This document shows, in pieces, positions 32,783 to 42,265 of a stretch of 64,000 nucleotides of DNA; within the stretch, counting starts at the first letter, position 1; every line of letters begins with the position of its first letter. Origin of the DNA: Nodosilinea sp. PGN35. GTDB taxonomy: Bacteria; Cyanobacteriota; Cyanobacteriia; Phormidesmidales; Phormidesmidaceae. The notes beneath the pieces are model-generated. The model had not been told where the DNA came from and searched no databases. It worked only from the letters and a program-made list of their open reading frames with translations. Location of the stretch: NCBI RefSeq assembly GCF_029109325.1, contig NZ_JAQKQJ010000017.1, positions 62,001 through 126,000 of the forward strand, written 5' to 3'. Made by a program: the position numbers and the translations under genes.

Positions 32783-34252
32783 CTACTGGCTTTGCATGGG
32801 CAGCTGGGCATTGGGGTCAACCGACTTCACCACCCAGGTGTCTTTGCTGCCGCCGCCCTGGGAGGAGTTGACCACCAGGGAGCCGCGCTTGAGGGCCACC
32901 CGAGTGAGTCCGCCGGGGTTCACGTAGATGTCCTGGCCGTAGAGGATGTAGGGGCGCAGATCGACGTGGCAGCCCTCGAAGCTGTCGTCAATTAGGGTGG
33001 GCACCCGCGACAGGCACAGCGTGGGCTGAGCAATATAGCCCCGGGGGTTGGCGCGGATGCGATCGCCAAACTCCGCCCGCTGCTCCTCAGTGGCGTGGGG
33101 GCCCACCAGCATGCCGTAGCCGCCCGAGGCATTGGTGGCTTTGACCACCAGCTGGTCGAGGTGGGCCAGCACATGGGCCTGCTGGGTCTCGTCTTCGCAT
33201 AGGTAGGTGGGCACGTTGGGAATGATCTGGTCTTCGTCGAGGTAGTAGCGAATCATCTGGGGCACGTAGGCGTAGACCAGCTTGTCGTCGGCTACCCCGG
33301 TGCCCAGGGCGTTGGCCAGGGCCACCCGCCCCGCCCGATACACCTCCATCAGCCCCGGCACCCCCAGCAGCGAGTCGGGCCGAAAGGCCAGGGGGTCAAT
33401 AAAGTCGTCATCGATGCGGCGGTACACCACATCCACCCGCTCCAGACCCTTGGTGGTGCGCATTTTCAGGTAGCCATCGGAGACTACCAGGTCGCGGCCT
33501 TCCACCAGTTCGGCCCCCATCTGCTGGGCCAAAAACGAGTGCTCGAAGTAGGCCGAGTTGTACATGCCGGGGGTGAGTACCGCCACGCGCGGGTTAATCA
33601 GCGTTTCGGGCACCAGGTTGAGCAGGGTTTCGAGCAGCTGGCTGGCGTAGTCGTCTACGGCGGCAATGTCCATCGCGGCAAACAGGTGGGGGAAGGTATT
33701 CTTCATCACCCGCCGATTTTCGAGCACGTAGGAGACGCCGGAGGGGCAGCGCATGTTGTCTTCGAGCACGTACCAGCTGCCGTCTCTGTCGCGCACCAGG
33801 TCGGTGCCGGTGATGTGGCACCAGATGTTGTTGGGCGGGTTGAGCCCCATGCAGGGTTTCAAAAATCCTGGCGCTGACTCCACTACGTGGCGGGGAATCA
33901 CGCCGTCGTTCAAAATATTTTGGTCGTTGTAGACGTCGTGGATGAAGCAGTTGATAGCATAGATGCGCTGCTTGAGGCCTTTTTCAATCCATTCCCACTC
34001 GTGACCGGGCACGATGCGGGGAATCACGTCAAAGGGAAAGATGCGCTCAGTGCCCTGGGTGTCGCTGTAGACGTTGAAGGTGACCCCGAGCTTAAACAGG
34101 GTGTTTTGGACTGCCTTTTGCCGCTGCTGTAGTTCTACCAGCGCCATCGCGTTGACCCGTCGCACCAGCAGTTCGGCCTCAGGGCGGGGTTGTCCAGAGC
34201 TGACAAACAATTCGTCGAAAAAATCGCCGGGGTCGTAGGCGTCGAATAGCAC
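32783..34252 (-). CDS. Circularly permuted type 2 ATP-grasp protein
   Basis: 489 residues. Marks: FDVIPRIVPGHEWEWIEKGLKQRIYAINCFIHDVYND, GSWYVLEDNMRCPSGVSYVLENR, VVKATNASGGYGMLVGP (nucleotide-binding strand) and LRPYILYGQDIYVNPGGLTRVAL. The family forms amide bonds by ATP-dependent acyl-phosphate chemistry, and its substrate is unknown. It is partnered with alpha-E proteins in many bacteria, here two genes downstream on the same strand. Confidence 0.93.
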   Translation of the reverse strand: MLFDAYDPGDFFDELFVSSGQPRPEAELLVRRVNAMALVELQQRQKAVQNTLFKLGVTFNVYSDTQGTERIFPFDVIPRIVPGHEWEWIEKGLKQRIYAINCFIHDVYNDQNILNDGVIPRHVVESAPGFLKPCMGLNPPNNIWCHITGTDLVRDRDGSWYVLEDNMRCPSGVSYVLENRRVMKNTFPHLFAAMDIAAVDDYASQLLETLLNLVPETLINPRVAVLTPGMYNSAYFEHSFLAQQMGAELVEGRDLVVSDGYLKMRTTKGLERVDVVYRRIDDDFIDPLAFRPDSLLGVPGLMEVYRAGRVALANALGTGVADDKLVYAYVPQMIRYYLDEDQIIPNVPTYLCEDETQQAHVLAHLDQLVVKATNASGGYGMLVGPHATEEQRAEFGDRIRANPRGYIAQPTLCLSRVPTLIDDSFEGCHVDLRPYILYGQDIYVNPGGLTRVALKRGSLVVNSSQGGGSKDTWVVKSVDPNAQLPMQSQ

Positions 34253-34647
34253 CAGGGATCTCCCAAAACTAGAGCTTGAGGTGTCAACGCTACAGCTAGT
34301 ACTTGACCAAGCTAATTTTGACAGGGGCCAGCCGTTCTGGGTGCAGGGTGCAAGGTCTACGGTCTACGGCTCGCCTTGACCCTGAAACCTTGAACCGTAT
34401 ACCCCACTGTCCCGTCATCTTTAGCTTGGCAGTCTACTAGAGCGTCCTAGGCTTGATCATTACCGGGGAGAGGCGGCCTAAAGCTGTAGTTTCTGATACA
34501 AACCTGGAGAGCCTGTTCGCTTCTCAGGACAATTCCCTGACCCTCGGGAGATATTCGCCGGGACGCGCTCAAGGCGATCCTCCGGCGGGAGAAGCGGGTA
34601 TCGGGTATCGGGTTTGGAGCTAGCCCATACCCGATACCCAGAGTCCC
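34253..34647. other. Intergenic region, mostly empty
   Basis: 395 bp between the transaldolase stop and the ATP-grasp start. I see no gene. At the left end is a hairpin (34603-34639) right after the transaldolase stop codon. The rest, including a repetitive 'GGTCTACGGTCTACGG'-like stretch near 34350-34370, has no recognised function. Confidence 0.45.
34603..34639 (-). terminator. Hairpin immediately downstream of transaldolase
   Basis: GGGTATCGGGT (34603-34613) pairs perfectly with ACCCGATACCC (34629-34639). It starts 9 bases after the transaldolase stop codon. The direct repeat GGGTATC occurs once more just left of it. No T-run is present, so it may protect the 3' end rather than terminate. 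Confidence 0.45.
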
Positions 34648-35829
34648 CTAGGCTACTTCAAAGGCCGGCCCCAGGCCAGCGACAATCTCCGAGGAGGACA
34701 GTTTGCCGTCGTGGTCGAGATCGAGGGCATCGAAGGCGGCGTCGGTGCCCAGCCATTCTTCCCGGGTGATGAAGCCGTCGCCATCGAGGTCGTAGGCTTT
34801 GAATAGGTCAAACTGGTCGTCCCGAGCTTTGGACGAGGTGCCGCTGCTCTCGGTGAGTTCGGTGAGCCGAGTGGCAAGCAGGTTTTCCAGCGATTCGAGG
34901 GCCTTGCTAAACCCTTTGATGCCTTCGTCGAGCTTTTCGGTGGCCATGCGATCGCCCTCGTGCATCGATCTAAACGTGGCTTCGTCGATGGAGAGCCGCT
35001 CAATGTCCATCGCTGCGGCTTTGGCGGGGTCGAGCTTGCGGGGCAGCTCGGCCTGGGTTTCGTCGAGCTTGGCCAGCAGCTGGGGCGAGATAGTCAGCAG
35101 GTCGCAGCCCGCCAGTTCGTTGATTTCGCCGATGTTGCGGAAGCTGGCCCCCATCACCTCGGTGTTGTAGCCAAACTTTTTGTAGTAGTTGTAGATCTCG
35201 GTGACCGACACCACGCCGGGGTCTTCGGCGGCGGGGTACTCTTCTCGACCGGTGTCTTTTTTGTACCAGTCGAGAATGCGACCCACAAAGGGCGAGATCA
35301 GGGTGGCCCCTGCCTCGGCGCAGGCGATCGCCTGGTGAATGCCAAACAGCAGCGTCAGGTTGCAGTGAATACCCTCTTTTTCGAGAATCTCAGCTGCCTT
35401 GATGCCCTCCCAGGTGGAGGCAATTTTAATCAGCACGCGATCGGGGGTAATGCCCAGCTTGTCGTACTGGGCGATGATGTCGCGGGCCGTGGCCACCGTC
35501 GCCTCGGTGTCGTAGGAGAGGCGAGCGTCCACCTCCGTGGAAACCCGACCGGGAATGATGCCCAAAATCTTGTGGCCAAAGGCCACCGCCAGGTTTTTAA
35601 AGGCCAGATTGGCTACGTCTTTGTCTGAGGCACCTTCTCCGGCGTCGGCTTTGGCCTTGAGCAGGGTGTCATCGACAATCGCCTGGTACTGGGGCATCTG
35701 GGCTGCCGCCGTAATCAGTGAGGGGTTAGTGGTGGCGTCGCGGGGGGTAAATTTTTCAATGGCTTGAATATCTCCGGTGTCGGCGACAACAACGGTCATT
35801 TGCCGAAGCTGCTCTAAGAGGCTGGCCAT
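34648..35829 (-). CDS. tal: Transaldolase with C-terminal EF-hand pair
   Basis: 393 residues. The transaldolase TalB-type domain (1-~320) has TTNPSLI, the Schiff-base Lys in VLIKIASTWEGIKAAEIL, CNLTLLFGIHQAIACAEAGATLISPFVGRILDW and GASFRNIGEI. It moves a three-carbon unit in the pentose phosphate pathway. The last ~60 residues carry two EF-hand loops: DLDGDGFITREEW and DLDHDGKLSSSEI, both with Asp at positions 1, 3 and 5 and Glu at 12, so calcium binding is likely. This fusion is known from other cyanobacteria. GGAGAACACC precedes the ATG. Confidence 0.95.
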   Translation of the reverse strand: MASLLEQLRQMTVVVADTGDIQAIEKFTPRDATTNPSLITAAAQMPQYQAIVDDTLLKAKADAGEGASDKDVANLAFKNLAVAFGHKILGIIPGRVSTEVDARLSYDTEATVATARDIIAQYDKLGITPDRVLIKIASTWEGIKAAEILEKEGIHCNLTLLFGIHQAIACAEAGATLISPFVGRILDWYKKDTGREEYPAAEDPGVVSVTEIYNYYKKFGYNTEVMGASFRNIGEINELAGCDLLTISPQLLAKLDETQAELPRKLDPAKAAAMDIERLSIDEATFRSMHEGDRMATEKLDEGIKGFSKALESLENLLATRLTELTESSGTSSKARDDQFDLFKAYDLDGDGFITREEWLGTDAAFDALDLDHDGKLSSSEIVAGLGPAFEVA

Positions 35830-36138
35830 GGTGTTCTCCTGGAAATCGAGGAAGCAAGGGGACTTCTGGTGTTGCCCACATTCTAAACAGGGGATCAGAG
35901 GCGCTCATTAACCCTTAATTAAAGCTACCGGGCAGTTACAAAACATTGCGTGCCCTCTGAACAATCTCCATTCCTAACGGTTTCTTAAGGGTTCGGGGTG
36001 TTGGGGCAGGGCCACGGGCCAACCCCTGGGCCTCGGGGCCTGCAATATTTTGTCGCCGAGAGACAATTATTCGGTGCCTCAACTCGGTCAAAGCTTGGCA
36101 TGATGGGAGGGATTTTATTGGCGATCGCTCTTTCTGCC
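35830..36138. other. Divergent intergenic region between tal and the IctB-like gene
   Basis: 309 bp containing both promoters. The section 35910-35985 is AT-rich (TTAACCCTTAATTAAAG, then AACGGTTTCTTAAGG). The part from 35998 stays open in frame with the IctB-like gene, but the family start lies at 36139. No convincing operator is seen. Confidence 0.4.
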
Positions 36139-37539
36139 ATGCTGACTCACTTTTGGCAACAGCTCACCCTCTCTAGTTTTGCCCTCGAGCAATGGCGCGA
36201 TGTCAGCCTCATGCATCGACTGCTGGCTCCGCTGCGGCGGTGGCGTCAGGGCAGCCGCCTGTTGCAGTGGGGCGACTGGATTGGGCTGGCGATTGTGGTG
36301 GCGCTGTTTGCCCTGGCTCCCTACGTTTCTACTACGCTGATCGGGGTGCTGCTGCTGGCGGCAGCGGCCCTGTGGGCACTGCTCACCCTGACCGACGAGG
36401 CCGGAGCGGGCATGACGCCCGTGCACATCGCCGTGGCGGTGTACTGGGGAGTGATGGTGCTGGCTACGGCAATTTCCCCTGTGCGGGGGGCGGCCCTGAG
36501 CGGTCTGATTAAGCTCAGCCTGAATATCCTGCTGTTTTTGCTGGTGGCGCGGGTGGCGCGGCAGCCCAGGGCCAGGGGGCTGCTGATCCTGGCCTACATT
36601 TTGACGACGCTGCCGGTGGCAATCTACGGCCTGCGGCAGTATTTCTTTGGGGCAACGGCCCTGGCTACCTGGGTGGATGTCAACTCGGCAGTGGCGGACG
36701 TGACGCGGGTGTACAGCTTTTTGGGCAATCCAAACCTGCTGGCGGGCTACCTGATTCCGGGGGTGATGCTGAGCGCAGCGGCGGTGTTTGCCTGGCCCCG
36801 CTGGGTACCCAAAGGGCTGGCGGTACTGGCGGCGGTGATCAACACCCTATGTCTGATTTTGACCCTCAGTCGCGGCGGCTGGATCGGCTTCCTGATTGCC
36901 GGATTTGTGCTGATGACCCTGCTGGTACAGTACTGGAGCATCTGGTTTACGCCGTTTTGGCGGCGCTGGGCGCTGCCGCTGCTGCTGGGCGGTGCCGCCG
37001 CTGTGGTGGTGTTGGGGGTGCTCTCGGTCAGCTCGCTGCGGGCGCGGGTGCTGAGCATGTTTGTGGGCCGGGCCGACAGCAGCAACAACTTCCGCATGAA
37101 CGTGTGGGCAGCGGTGATCGACATGATTCGCGCCCGGCCCATTCTCGGTATTGGCCCCGGCAACGAGGCGTTTAATGCGGTGTATCCGCTGTTTCAGCGG
37201 CCCCGCTACACGGCCCTGAGCGCCTACTCGGTGTTTTTAGAAGTGCTGGTGGAGGCGGGGATTGTCGGTATGGCGGCGTTTTTGTGGCTGCTGCTGCTGA
37301 TCTTTCACCAGGGCTGGGTGCAGCTCCAGCGGCTGCGCGAAACCCAGGATAAGCAGGGCTACTGGCTGATGGGGGCGGTAGCCTCGATCACGGGCATTTT
37401 GGGCCAGGGGATTGCCGACACGGTGATGTATCGACCCCAGATCAGCACACTGTGGTGGATGGCGATCGCCCTGGTGGCCAGCTACTATCCAGCGCAGCTG
37501 GGGTGGACTGGGCGATCGTTTAAGCTAAACCCGAAGTAG
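36139..37539 (+). CDS. ictB: IctB-family membrane protein (O-antigen ligase-like)
   Basis: 466 residues from ATG 36139, close to the ~467 of IctB. Upstream in-frame codons to 35998 do not fit. About ten hydrophobic helices; the Wzy/WaaL-type region includes VYSFLGNPNLLAGYLIPGVML, LTLSRGGWIGFLIAGFVLM and RPILGIGPGNEAFNAVYPLFQRPRYTALSAYSVFLEVLVEAGI. It was named as an inorganic-carbon transporter in Synechococcus, but that role is disputed; the sequence resembles O-antigen ligases/polymerases. It may act on a surface polysaccharide. Confidence 0.88.
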   Translation: MLTHFWQQLTLSSFALEQWRDVSLMHRLLAPLRRWRQGSRLLQWGDWIGLAIVVALFALAPYVSTTLIGVLLLAAAALWALLTLTDEAGAGMTPVHIAVAVYWGVMVLATAISPVRGAALSGLIKLSLNILLFLLVARVARQPRARGLLILAYILTTLPVAIYGLRQYFFGATALATWVDVNSAVADVTRVYSFLGNPNLLAGYLIPGVMLSAAAVFAWPRWVPKGLAVLAAVINTLCLILTLSRGGWIGFLIAGFVLMTLLVQYWSIWFTPFWRRWALPLLLGGAAAVVVLGVLSVSSLRARVLSMFVGRADSSNNFRMNVWAAVIDMIRARPILGIGPGNEAFNAVYPLFQRPRYTALSAYSVFLEVLVEAGIVGMAAFLWLLLLIFHQGWVQLQRLRETQDKQGYWLMGAVASITGILGQGIADTVMYRPQISTLWWMAIALVASYYPAQLGWTGRSFKLNPK

Positions 37540-37665
37540 GACATAGGGGCGATGCTGCCCCAGCCCTGCCAGAGACTCGCTGCGGCCCGGTTTCCTAGCT
37601 CTCAGGCGATAGAGGGAGGGATCTACGACCAGAGGTAGATATATCTGCGCAGACGGTGAAATAAT

Positions 37666-37992
37666 CTAAAGGCTGTCTTCCATACCTGCGGTGCCGTCCC
37701 ATGTGGCGTGGGGCATAAGCCTGACTTTTCCTTTGTGGGGCAGCTCTTGCCCCATGGCCAGGGTGCCGCCGTTGAGAGTCAGGTGAGCCTTCAAGCGCTT
37801 TTTGGCCTCGGCCATGGAGCTGACCCGCAAGTTGAGAATATAGAGGTAGGGAGAGGGGCTCTGATCTAAGTCAGTGGCGCTTTCCCAGATGCGCAGCCGG
37901 ATGCCGTCAGCATCGGGCACAATTTTGTAGAACAGCAGATGATCGACGGCTGGGGCATAGCGGCTGAGGTTAGGGGAAAACGAGGTTTGCAT
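37666..37992 (-). CDS. Conserved hypothetical protein
   Basis: 108 residues from ATG 37992 (MQTSFSPNLSRYAPAVDHLLFYK); the open frame extends to 38082 with less convincing sequence. It is a small soluble protein with beta-rich pattern (IRLRIWESATDLD, PYLYILNLRVSSM) and no cysteine. I know of no assigned function. Confidence 0.55.
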   Translation of the reverse strand: MQTSFSPNLSRYAPAVDHLLFYKIVPDADGIRLRIWESATDLDQSPSPYLYILNLRVSSMAEAKKRLKAHLTLNGGTLAMGQELPHKGKVRLMPHATWDGTAGMEDSL

Positions 37993-38328
37993 GTCCCAAA
38001 GACCAAAATCAAACGACCAGAAGCGCGAATAACCGGCAGCAGCACCTTCACCTTCCTTGAGAGTACCCACAGCAGGGGGCACAATCTAAGGGGTCTTTAT
38101 GAATTCCTTACAATTACTTTGCGTAGTTTCGGCGCTGCCACCGCCCGGATGAACGTCATAATTTGTAAGAAATTGCCGCTGGGTCTGGCCCAAGTTGGGA
38201 CAAACCTGTCCGAATGCCTCTAAACGCAACCGTTTAGGGGTGGCTATCTCTCAGTATCGAATAAGTTGCGATCGCCCGCCGGGCTTTTGGCCCCGATCTG
38301 CGTAAAAATGCCTAAAAATTTATGTTCC
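37993..38328. other. Intergenic region with one notable dyad
   Basis: About 336 bp without a supported gene. The only clear structure is CTAAACG-CAAC-CGTTTAG at 38220-38237, a perfect 7-4-7 inverted repeat, extendable outward by C-G pairs with one T-G. The middle is moderately AT-rich and could hold the promoter of the gene at 37992. Confidence 0.4.
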
Positions 38329-38907
38329 CTAAAGATTAGACGAAGCGTCACGGCGTTCCATCTCGTCCCGCAGCGCCTTGACGGTATCGACTAAGCCGGT
38401 CTCGAACAGGTTATAAAACAGTGACTTGAACGGGCCGACATCGGCTTCGGCCCGCACCTGCTGGGACAGCAGGCGCACCGGCTCAGCACCGGAGGCCAGG
38501 GTGGTGGTGTCGATGCGCCAGTGGCCGTACATGTAGTCCAGGTTGCCCTTCAGCAGCCGAAAGCTAATCTGCTGGCCGCCTAGCTCCAGGTTTTCGGTCA
38601 GCACCGTCGATTCCATGGTGGAGAGCAGGATACGGCGGCGGTCGAGCTGCTCGACCACGGTGCGATCGCCGTCAGTCTCTACCACGCGGCTCTTTACCAC
38701 CGTCGGCAGAAACCGGTAGAAATTGTTGTAATCGGTCAGCACGCTCCAGGCCAGAGCGTGGGAGACCGGGGTGGCTACCATAATGCCGTACTGGCCCTTG
38801 CCGCCTTTGACCAATACGTCGCGGTTGGCCAGGGTCGCTAAATCCGCCGGGGTTAGTTTAGCTAAATAGGCCTCAGCTGGCTGAACCTGACGGGATAGAC
38901 TCGACAT
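38329..38907 (-). CDS. SRPBCC (START-like) family protein
   Basis: 192 residues from ATG 38907. After a short N-terminal extension, the START/polyketide-cyclase-like fold begins near GQYGIMVATPVSHALAWSVLTDYNNFYRFLPTVVKSRVVETDGD. It continues VVEQLDRRRILLSTMES and ends in a long helix SLFYNLFETGLVDTVKALRDEM. Such proteins bind lipids or other hydrophobic ligands; several cyanobacterial members are uncharacterised. It is divergent from the HugZ-like gene. Confidence 0.8.
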   Translation of the reverse strand: MSSLSRQVQPAEAYLAKLTPADLATLANRDVLVKGGKGQYGIMVATPVSHALAWSVLTDYNNFYRFLPTVVKSRVVETDGDRTVVEQLDRRRILLSTMESTVLTENLELGGQQISFRLLKGNLDYMYGHWRIDTTTLASGAEPVRLLSQQVRAEADVGPFKSLFYNLFETGLVDTVKALRDEMERRDASSNL

Positions 38908-39024
38908 AATATCTGGTGCCAAATACCTGAGTGCCAAAACTCAAAACTCAATTACTGTAGCGCTAAGCCGCAGCGGCGGCACAGCTCTAATCGGTTGTTT
39001 TTATCAGCTTACTGCCATTTACCA

Positions 39025-39537
39025 ATGCCTAGTTTTCCAGCGGTTCTAGCGGCCTACCAAGACCTGCCCACCCGGGTGCTCAGTTTGATGCTGAGCACCG
39101 TCAGTGATACCGGCCAGCCCCAGGCCAGCTACGCCCCCTATGTCATCGATGACGCCTACCAAATTTATATCTTCACCAGCGGGCTGTCGGCCCACACAGC
39201 CAACCTGCAAACCACCGGCCTGGCCAGCATTCTGCTGATCGAAGACGAAGCGGATGCGCCCCAGGTGTTTGCCCGTCAGCGAATTACCTACGACTGTCAG
39301 GCCCGCCTGCTGCCCCGAGACACCGCCCTCTGGGACGCCATTGCCGATCGCTTTGAGCGTCGCTTTGGGGAAATTACTGCCATGCTGCGATCGCTCGACG
39401 ACTTTCAAATCTTTTGCCTCAGCCCCCAGGCCGGGCGCTTTGTGATGGGGTTTGGAGCCGCCTACCAGGTTGACGCCAACGATCTGAGTCAGCTGGTCAG
39501 CCCGCCTCAAACTGGCCCCGACAGCGCCTCGGTTTAG
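39025..39537 (+). CDS. HugZ-like pyridoxamine-phosphate-oxidase-fold protein
   Basis: 170 residues from ATG 39025. The split-barrel pattern is present: RVLSLMLSTVSDTGQPQASYAPYVIDDAYQIYIFTSGLSAHTANLQ, LIEDEADAPQVFARQRITYDCQAR and the C-terminal GRFVMGFGAAYQVD, matching the HugZ haem-utilisation family. HugZ degrades haem, while other split-barrel proteins bind flavin. The haem-contact residues cannot be verified here. It faces the EamA transporter. Confidence 0.8.
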   Translation: MPSFPAVLAAYQDLPTRVLSLMLSTVSDTGQPQASYAPYVIDDAYQIYIFTSGLSAHTANLQTTGLASILLIEDEADAPQVFARQRITYDCQARLLPRDTALWDAIADRFERRFGEITAMLRSLDDFQIFCLSPQAGRFVMGFGAAYQVDANDLSQLVSPPQTGPDSASV

Positions 39538-39546
39538 CTGTTTTGC

Positions 39547-40425
39547 CTAGCCGTTCACCAAAATACCAATGCCCACCAGGGCCACGATGGCCCCCACCAC
39601 GGCCCTCAGGCTGACGCGATCGCCCAGGGCCGCCGCCAGGGGCAGCACAAACAACGGGCTGGTGGAGGTCAGCGCCTGGGCTACCCCGGCAGCGGCGAAC
39701 TTGAGCGCAATCTGCTGAAGGTAGATGGCCAGGTAGGTGCCCAGGGCCGCCGCCAGGGCTACCCCGGCTAGCAAGCGGGGCGATCGCAGCGGCCTCAGCT
39801 GCCCTGCCACTGGCCCTTGCCAGCGCAGAATCCCCACAATGATGATGCCGCCCCCCACCAGCCGCAGCAGCGAGCTCCACAGGGGAGCCACCTCGGTATC
39901 GGCCAGCACCGCCCGCGACATCACCGCGCCCGTCGCCTGGCCCAGGGCTGCCAGCACCCCGTACAGCACGCCCCGGTAGTCGGCTGGGCCTGGAGCCGCC
40001 CCAGGCACTCGCTCGGCAATCACCCACAGCACCCCGGCCAGGGTGAGCCCCATGCCCAGCCAGGCTCGCCCGCTGAGGGTTTCCTGCAAAAACACCAGGG
40101 CCAGCAGGGCCGCCAGGGGTGGAGCCAGGGTCTCGAGCAGCAGCGCCCGTCGGGGGCCGAGGCGATTGATGGCGGCAAAGTAGGCGGTGTCGCCCAACCC
40201 GATGCCGATGCCGCCGCTGAGGGCCAAAATGCTCACCGCCTGGCGGTCTAGGCCCGCCGTACTCTGCCTGAGCAGCACCAGGGTTAATGACAGCAGCCCC
40301 AGGGCGATCGCCCCCTTAGCCAGATTGAGCACCAGCGGCGACAGCGCCTTGCCCAGCCGCCCAAACACCACGGTAGCCAAGGCCCACAAAAAGGCGGCTG
40401 TCAGGGCCGCGAGTTCACCTCCCAT
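39547..40425 (-). CDS. DMT-superfamily transporter (EamA domain)
   Basis: 292 residues, ten membrane helices in two EamA repeats: MGGELAALTAAFLWALATVVFGRLG opens the first and ADYRVLYG-like sequence (ADYRGVLYGVLAALGQATGAVMSR) opens the second. It ends LRAVVGAIVALVGIGILV. The superfamily exports or imports small metabolites; substrate not inferable. Confidence 0.9.
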   Translation of the reverse strand: MGGELAALTAAFLWALATVVFGRLGKALSPLVLNLAKGAIALGLLSLTLVLLRQSTAGLDRQAVSILALSGGIGIGLGDTAYFAAINRLGPRRALLLETLAPPLAALLALVFLQETLSGRAWLGMGLTLAGVLWVIAERVPGAAPGPADYRGVLYGVLAALGQATGAVMSRAVLADTEVAPLWSSLLRLVGGGIIIVGILRWQGPVAGQLRPLRSPRLLAGVALAAALGTYLAIYLQQIALKFAAAGVAQALTSTSPLFVLPLAAALGDRVSLRAVVGAIVALVGIGILVNG

Positions 40426-40585
40426 AGCTGTGTCAACCTGCTTTGAAATGTTCAGTCTTGCACAAGGCTACCCCAGGGGCATGCAACAGAATCTTTACAC
40501 TTCTGGGCCAGGAATGTGCTGATCGAGGGAGCGATCGCCGTAGAGAGAACCAAGACAGTCTGACCATCCTAGGAAATTTTGCGTT

Positions 40586-42265
40586 ATGCGTGTCTGGGCT
40601 CTAGCATCATGCAGCGGTCTACTGGCTCTGGCGGCCTGTAGTGCCGAACAATCCAGCTCTCCTAACCCAAGCGCGGTTCCCCTCGACGGGGAAGACGCCG
40701 CCGTTGAAACCCAGCGGGGGCTAATTGCCGTGGCTTCCAGCCCTATGGCTCGTCCGGAGGTGCGTCCCCGACCGACTATCGGCGGCTATCGCCTCAGCGC
40801 AGCGGCGGGGCATCCGGCCGCCACTACCGCTCGCGGCAAAGCCTTACCCCAGGCCGCCGAGCTTCGCCAACGGCTGGAGCGCCTGCGGAGCCAGCAGGGT
40901 CGCCTCTCATCTGCAACTCCGCTGGTGACTGCGCCCCAGCCCGCCACCCTGGCCCGTCCCACGCTCTCCCAATCCCGCCCCGCTAGCCCGGCGGCTGAGC
41001 CAGGGAGCCCGGCCTTTAACCCTGTCCGGGGCAGCAACCTCAGCACCCAGGGCATCGCGCCGCTGCCCACCCCGTTTCGGCCCACCCCGATCGATTCCGA
41101 GGCCACCATTCCCGAGGCCACCATTCCCACCGCCAGTGCCGCCGCAGACCTGGGCGAGGTAACCGCCGCCAGGGTGGCCCAAACTTACCCAATTGCGCCG
41201 CTCCGGCACCAGGGCTACAGCACTCGAGCCCAGCAACCTGCGCCAGTGCTGTCCGTAGCTCGCTCTGGCGCTGAGTTCCCCACCGCCAGGCTGCACGGCG
41301 GCGTTCTGACGACTCAGCAAACCGATGCGGTCAGTCCAGCGGGGGCGATCGCTGCTTCAGTGGCCATTGTTGACGGGAGTGCCTCCCCTGGGTTTACCCC
41401 TGGGTCAGTCAGAGAGGCCGCCACCAATACCTCAGCCCCTGATCTAGCGCTTGGGTCAGAGTCTCCAGGGCCAGAGCCAGGGCTAGGGCGATCAGAACTC
41501 GAATTGCAGCCTGCGTCTCCGGCAGCAGCGCCCCTGACCGTCGACAGCCACCAATCCAGTGGTCCGGTGGCCCTGGCTCCCACCGCCAGCCTGAACGGCG
41601 AGATCAGCCGCGAGGCTCACCAGAGCCAGGGCGTGTCAACCGGAGCGACCTCTGCCCCTGTCTCCCAGTCCACCGGGCTGTGGGCATCGGGCCCAGCCGC
41701 CGCCGGGCCTGAAGTCACCCCCCCCGAGAGCCTGCCCCTCAACCCGCCCCCTCGCCTGCGCCCTGAGCTCTCTGAGGTGGTGACTGTCCCTGAGGTGGCG
41801 GCTGAGATGGACGACTCTACCGCTCGAGAACAGATACTGGTGCCGAGCGCGGCGCAAATCGTCGCCCCTGCCTCGGCTCTCCCTGACCCTGACGGCCAGA
41901 CCGCAGCGGCCGCTCTGGGGGAAGCTGCTGCCCCACCAGAGCTACACCACCAGAGTCAGAGCAGCGCCGATGGAGTTCGCCTGATCCCAACGGCGAGCCA
42001 ACCCCCCAAAGGGCTGGCCCTTGGCTACTGTCTGTCGCCCAGTGGTCAGATTGTGCCGACGGCCCTCGAGGCCGCCCCTGAGACCGCCCCTGAGACCCCA
42101 GGAGCGGCGGCCCCGCTGCCCAAATTCAGCACCTCTAGCGCCGCTGACGCGGGCCTGGGCCTGGGGTCAGCTTTGGCCAAGGACGCCGCCGCTGAACCCT
42201 GCGTGGGTCTGTCCCCGCCGGAACTCGCTACCGAGCCCTCCCCAGAGGCTCCACCTCAGCCCTAG
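40586..42265 (+). CDS. Large low-complexity lipoprotein of unknown function
   Basis: 559 residues. Residues 1-18 form a lipoprotein signal ending LAAC. The remainder is extremely rich in Ala, Pro, Ser, Gly and Glu with no recognisable fold, apart from a short region near the end with two cysteines (LALGYCLSPSGQIVPTALEAAPET; AEPCVGLSPPELA). It is probably disordered on the cell surface or in the periplasm. Codon-position composition and the clean signal argue for a real gene. The GC content helps long frames to stay open, so part of the length is less certain. Confidence 0.65.
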   Translation: MRVWALASCSGLLALAACSAEQSSSPNPSAVPLDGEDAAVETQRGLIAVASSPMARPEVRPRPTIGGYRLSAAAGHPAATTARGKALPQAAELRQRLERLRSQQGRLSSATPLVTAPQPATLARPTLSQSRPASPAAEPGSPAFNPVRGSNLSTQGIAPLPTPFRPTPIDSEATIPEATIPTASAAADLGEVTAARVAQTYPIAPLRHQGYSTRAQQPAPVLSVARSGAEFPTARLHGGVLTTQQTDAVSPAGAIAASVAIVDGSASPGFTPGSVREAATNTSAPDLALGSESPGPEPGLGRSELELQPASPAAAPLTVDSHQSSGPVALAPTASLNGEISREAHQSQGVSTGATSAPVSQSTGLWASGPAAAGPEVTPPESLPLNPPPRLRPELSEVVTVPEVAAEMDDSTAREQILVPSAAQIVAPASALPDPDGQTAAAALGEAAAPPELHHQSQSSADGVRLIPTASQPPKGLALGYCLSPSGQIVPTALEAAPETAPETPGAAAPLPKFSTSSAADAGLGLGSALAKDAAAEPCVGLSPPELATEPSPEAPPQP

